A stretch of DNA of 64,000 nucleotides. Source: Patiria miniata (Eukaryota > Echinodermata > Asteroidea > Valvatida > Asterinidae). The notes beneath the pieces were generated by a model. It made no database searches, was not told the origin of the DNA, and was given only the letters and a program-made list of their open reading frames with translations. The stretch spans positions 5,951,427 through 6,015,426 of the forward strand of contig NW_024037064.1 in assembly GCF_015706575.1 (NCBI RefSeq), written 5' to 3'. Within the stretch, counting starts at the first letter, position 1. Each line of letters begins with the position of its first letter. Position numbers and translations under genes: made by a program. This document shows positions 60,906-64,000 of the stretch, piece by piece.

Positions 60906-61559
60906 GAACTGCACTTTCCTGAGGTAACTTATATCTTTCATTTGGTCTTTACGCATCCAAGAAAAAGATCACATGACTTCCTAGTACCACTGCAGGCCAT
61001 TGCTTTAAGAGATCAGTAATTTTTAAACTTCAGAGATTGCGACCAAGGCCATTGTGATGCGCCCCCCTCTTTAGTTTCGGTCAAGTTGTTAGAATCAAGA
61101 GAGTTATTTTCATCATAAACAACTTCTTTATCTGAAACTGACTTCTCTTAAATCTAACAATAATATATTTTGAAATGTGAAAAGTATCTTTCGTTGGAAA
61201 GTGCAATTTTAGAATGCATATATTTCATTTCATGACATTCCCAAAATTTCCCACAAAAAATAAAACTGTCCTTTATCCATGAATCCTTTGTTGCCTTTAA
61301 ATGTCGCTTAATAGTTTGGTAAGTTCAATAAAACGTGTGTAACTACACAATCGCAAAAAAAAAAGACTGCTCACAAAACTGTTATAATCTGCCTTGCAGT
61401 GAAAAATATTTGGCCTATTATCTTTTCAGTGTTGTTTTGCACTTAAAGGGATGTTTCTCCCAACAATTTAAGAGCTAACTACATGTAACAGCATGCAGTT
61501 TTCATCTTTCTTCAGATCTAATGTCCAGCTTTTGGTTGCCAGTATTGTGACCTTACACA

Positions 61560-62400
61560 AACATGTGTACATGTATGGTTAGTGGATAGGCTGTGAGTGA
61601 TATGAATGCTATACAGTGGTATTTTGACTGTAAATGGATTAGGAACTTATCCACGGCTGCCCTGGAAATGCTTCACCTTATTTCTTTACAGAAACATTTC
61701 AAAAATGAACTGTTTAAGTTGTAATTTTGAGGCTTCATGCGGCTATATGCTTATGCACTTTTTTAAAGGGTGTCCATGGATAATTTGAAGTGTTTTGTTT
61801 TGTTTATTTTGGTTGTCATAGTAGGGGCTAATATTAGTTCTTTTAGATTACAGACAATGGCGGCCTATTTAGACTGATTGATAATATGCAGACGGTTAAA
61901 ATCCATTGCTTTGCATGGGGTCTTGGATCTTGGATAGGTTGGCTTGCCTTTAAGAGTGTCCATGGATAATTTGAAGTGTTTTGTTTTGTTTATTTTGGTT
62001 GTCATAGTAGGGGCTAATATTACTTCCTTTAGATTACAGACTACAGACAATGGCGGCCTATTTAGACTGATTGATAATATGCAGACAGTTAAAATTCATT
62101 GCTTGGTACGCTGTGGGGTCTTGGATTTTGGATAGGTTGGCTTGCTTTTAAGAGTGTCCATGGATAATTTGAAGTGTTTTGTTATCTTAGTTTCGTCTCA
62201 CTGGTTCTTGTATGAATTGTAGGGATTTGTTTGGTTATTAATGTGTGTTTATTTTGGGTTTCATAGGGGCTGATATCAGTTCGTATAGATTACAGACTAC
62301 AGACAACGGTGGCCTATAAAGAGATGCAGGATGATTGATATTGCAGACGGTTCAAATGTCATTGCTGAGTGGTTTTTGGCACGCTATGGGATCTTGGATC
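61560..62400. repeat. Interspersed repeat family R, several copies
   Basis: Consecutive R copies matching 18590-19300, with one more internal duplication (GTAGGGGCTAATATTA at 61822 and 62008). Confidence 0.75.
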
Positions 62401-62405
62401 TTTGA

Positions 62406-63035
62406 TAAGGGAATAAATGTGTGCTCGAGAGGTTTTTATCACTCTGTTTAATACCGCTTAGAGTCTGGGTGCTGATAATTACCCGAGCCGGAGGCGAGGG
62501 TAATTATCAGCACCCAGACTCTAAGCGGTATTAAACAGAGTGATAAATACCGACCGAGCACATATTTATTCCCATTCATAAATACCTTATCCGTAAAAAA
62601 ATATCAAATAATTCGTTCAAAAAATCCCGATTTTGTTCAACAAGTTCACTTCATGCTTTTTGAAACATCCCTCTAGCAAAATAATGGAGTGTTCAGCTGG
62701 CGAGTAAGATGTAAACAACCCTTTTATGGAGATTGACGCGCGCGTAACATGTTCTGCGCGATGTCACGCAGAACGCACCTGGGGCGTTGCGTTTTGAATT
62801 TAGAACTATAAAATTCTGACTCGCATGTGGTGTTGCGCATGCCTACGTGAGGATTGTGAACGTTCAACCAATGAAACGGTAAGAGGCACTGGATGTTTAG
62901 GAGTCCACATTTTATTGTGACACTGGAAAAGTGTTTAAGACCAGCTAGCCATGTCTTTATCATCCGTTTAAGACCGGCCACGTGACGGGCTCTCGACCAA
63001 TAGGAATAGCTAAACTGTCTGAGGTATTTATGAAT
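62406..63035. mobile_element. Foldback MITE family F, copy 3
   Basis: 62406-62582 is a nearly perfect palindrome: AGACTCTAAGCGGTATTAAA mirrors TTTAATACCGCTTAGAGTCT, centred on GAGCCGGAGGCGAGGG. The same 3' module as in the copies at 22208 and 22943 follows, with CCAAT and CACGTG words, to GTATTTATGAATA. Its absence from the aligned site near 19285 shows insertion after the duplication. Confidence 0.8.
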
Positions 63036-63549
63036 ATGTTTTAATACCTCCAAATACTCCTTGAAGAAGTCATAGCTGTTTTAACTCGATGTGCTGGCCT
63101 TGCACTGAGTACATGTCTTCAATTGAGACTTCTAGGTCCAACCCAACTGGACAAGCTTATACATGTAGTCTTGATGCAATATCTTGTACACAATGTACGT
63201 GGTACAGGTATTGGTATAACAATTGGATTGGTTCAGGTGTAGATATCAAATAGAAGGCAGTTTATTTCTTACAACTCTTACAATCCCCTGAGTAGCTAAT
63301 GACAGTGTTCTTCTTGGTCACCCGTTGTCCATTTAATGAAGCATGCTGTTGTTTTTACAATGGTCTCAGTAGGAATTCGTAATGTTCTGAATTACTGTGT
63401 GATGATATCTTATTGTTGTTATTTTTTTTTTTCCTGTTCAGCTTTTGAACTTTGTCAAGTTAACTTTTCCTATTCAAAGACTGCTGTGATGGTTTCTGGA
63501 TTGAAAGTCAAATTCTTTGTTTATAGGCATACCCCTGACGCAGGACTCA

Positions 63550-64000
63550 TCGTATTTTGACTGTAAATGGATTAGGAACCAATCCCATGGCTGCCCTGGA
63601 AATGCTGCACCTTATTTCTTTATGAAATCTTGCAAACATAAAGTGTTTAAGTTGTATAGTTTTGAGGCTTCATGCAGCTAGGCTAGTGCCTTTTTTGGAA
63701 GAGTGTCCATGGATAATTTGAAGTGTTTTGTTTGGTTACTTTCGTCTGGCTGGTTCAAAGTGTGATTTGTAGGGATTTGTTTGTTATGTGTGTTTATTTT
63801 GGGTTTGGCTGATATCACTGCAAATAGATGGTTCAAATGTCCTCAATTGTTGTAGTTTTGAGGCTTCATGCGGCTAGGCTTATGCGCTTTTTTGGAAGAG
63901 TGTCCATGGATAATTTGAAGTGTTTTCTTCGTTTACTTTTGTCTGGCTGGTTCAAAGTATGATTTGTAGGGATTTGTTTGTTATGTGTGTTTATTTGGGT
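63550..64000. repeat. Interspersed repeat family R, two copies, cut by the window end
   Basis: GGATTAGGAACCAATCC through TGTGTGTTTATTT, then a second partial copy. Resembles 11500-12110. Confidence 0.7.

Larger units (their letters stand above)
57420..63480. repeat. Segmental duplication block C' (unit 2)
   Basis: 57420-58375 aligns with 11460-12420; 58385-62400 with 13375-19300; and 63190-63480 with about 20270-20580, all in the same orientation. It lacks the hAT element at 15437 and the Harbinger-like element at 19387, has lost about 950 bp at 58376, and has gained the foldback at 62406. Confidence 0.88.

Overview
This is eukaryotic, animal (metazoan) DNA. It has long intergenic stretches, introns with GT/AG borders, AATAAA signals, TTAGGG-type telomeric hexamers and very many short DNA-transposon derivatives. 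One clear protein-coding gene is present: an intracellular NOD-like receptor (NLR) with Death, NACHT and short LRR domains on the plus strand at 30303-35504. There are also fragments of a PIH1D2-like gene and of Ty3/gypsy integrase. A Death-NACHT NLR in a duplicated, transposon-rich locus, plus frequent TACATGTA motifs, suggests a marine invertebrate deuterostome (echinoderm, hemichordate or amphioxus). The species is an inference and is not proven by the sequence.

Layout. The window holds roughly one and three quarter units of a large tandem segmental duplication. Unit 1 runs from base 1 to about 36693: block A (1-2390), block B (6536-9010, with a PIH1D2-like exon), a 90-bp minisatellite (9050-11014), block C (11460-20580, with gypsy fragments and a second minisatellite), a stretch of foldback elements (20640-28250), then the NLR gene. 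Unit 2 starts at 36694, about 1.2 kb after the NLR stop: A' (36694-39110), B' (42478-52660, broken up by insertions), one minisatellite monomer (52705-52810), and C' (57420-63480). The window ends before the place where a second NLR would be expected. By symmetry another NLR should end about 1.2 kb upstream of base 1.

Because the duplicate copies act as empty-site controls, many mobile elements can be bounded to the base with target-site duplications (TSDs). These include hAT-like elements (8-bp TSD), PIF/Harbinger-like elements (TAA), piggyBac-like elements (TTAA) and foldback MITEs. The richest spot is a nest at 42800-48185, where a hAT-like element contains a Harbinger-like foldback, a short hAT MITE, and a second Harbinger-like element that itself contains another hAT MITE.

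The most unusual signals are: (1) paralogous copies that differ by exact insertions of CATGTA at TA, making TACATGTA; (2) a 150-bp terminal-inverted-repeat element with an 8-bp TSD and a core of telomeric repeats; (3) a duplicated 36-nt phase 1-1 linker exon in the NLR, one copy lacking a GT donor; (4) a minisatellite born from a gypsy integrase motif; and (5) a small exon-like ORF with three paralogues in the window that I could not identify. Most other open frames are chance frames in repeats.
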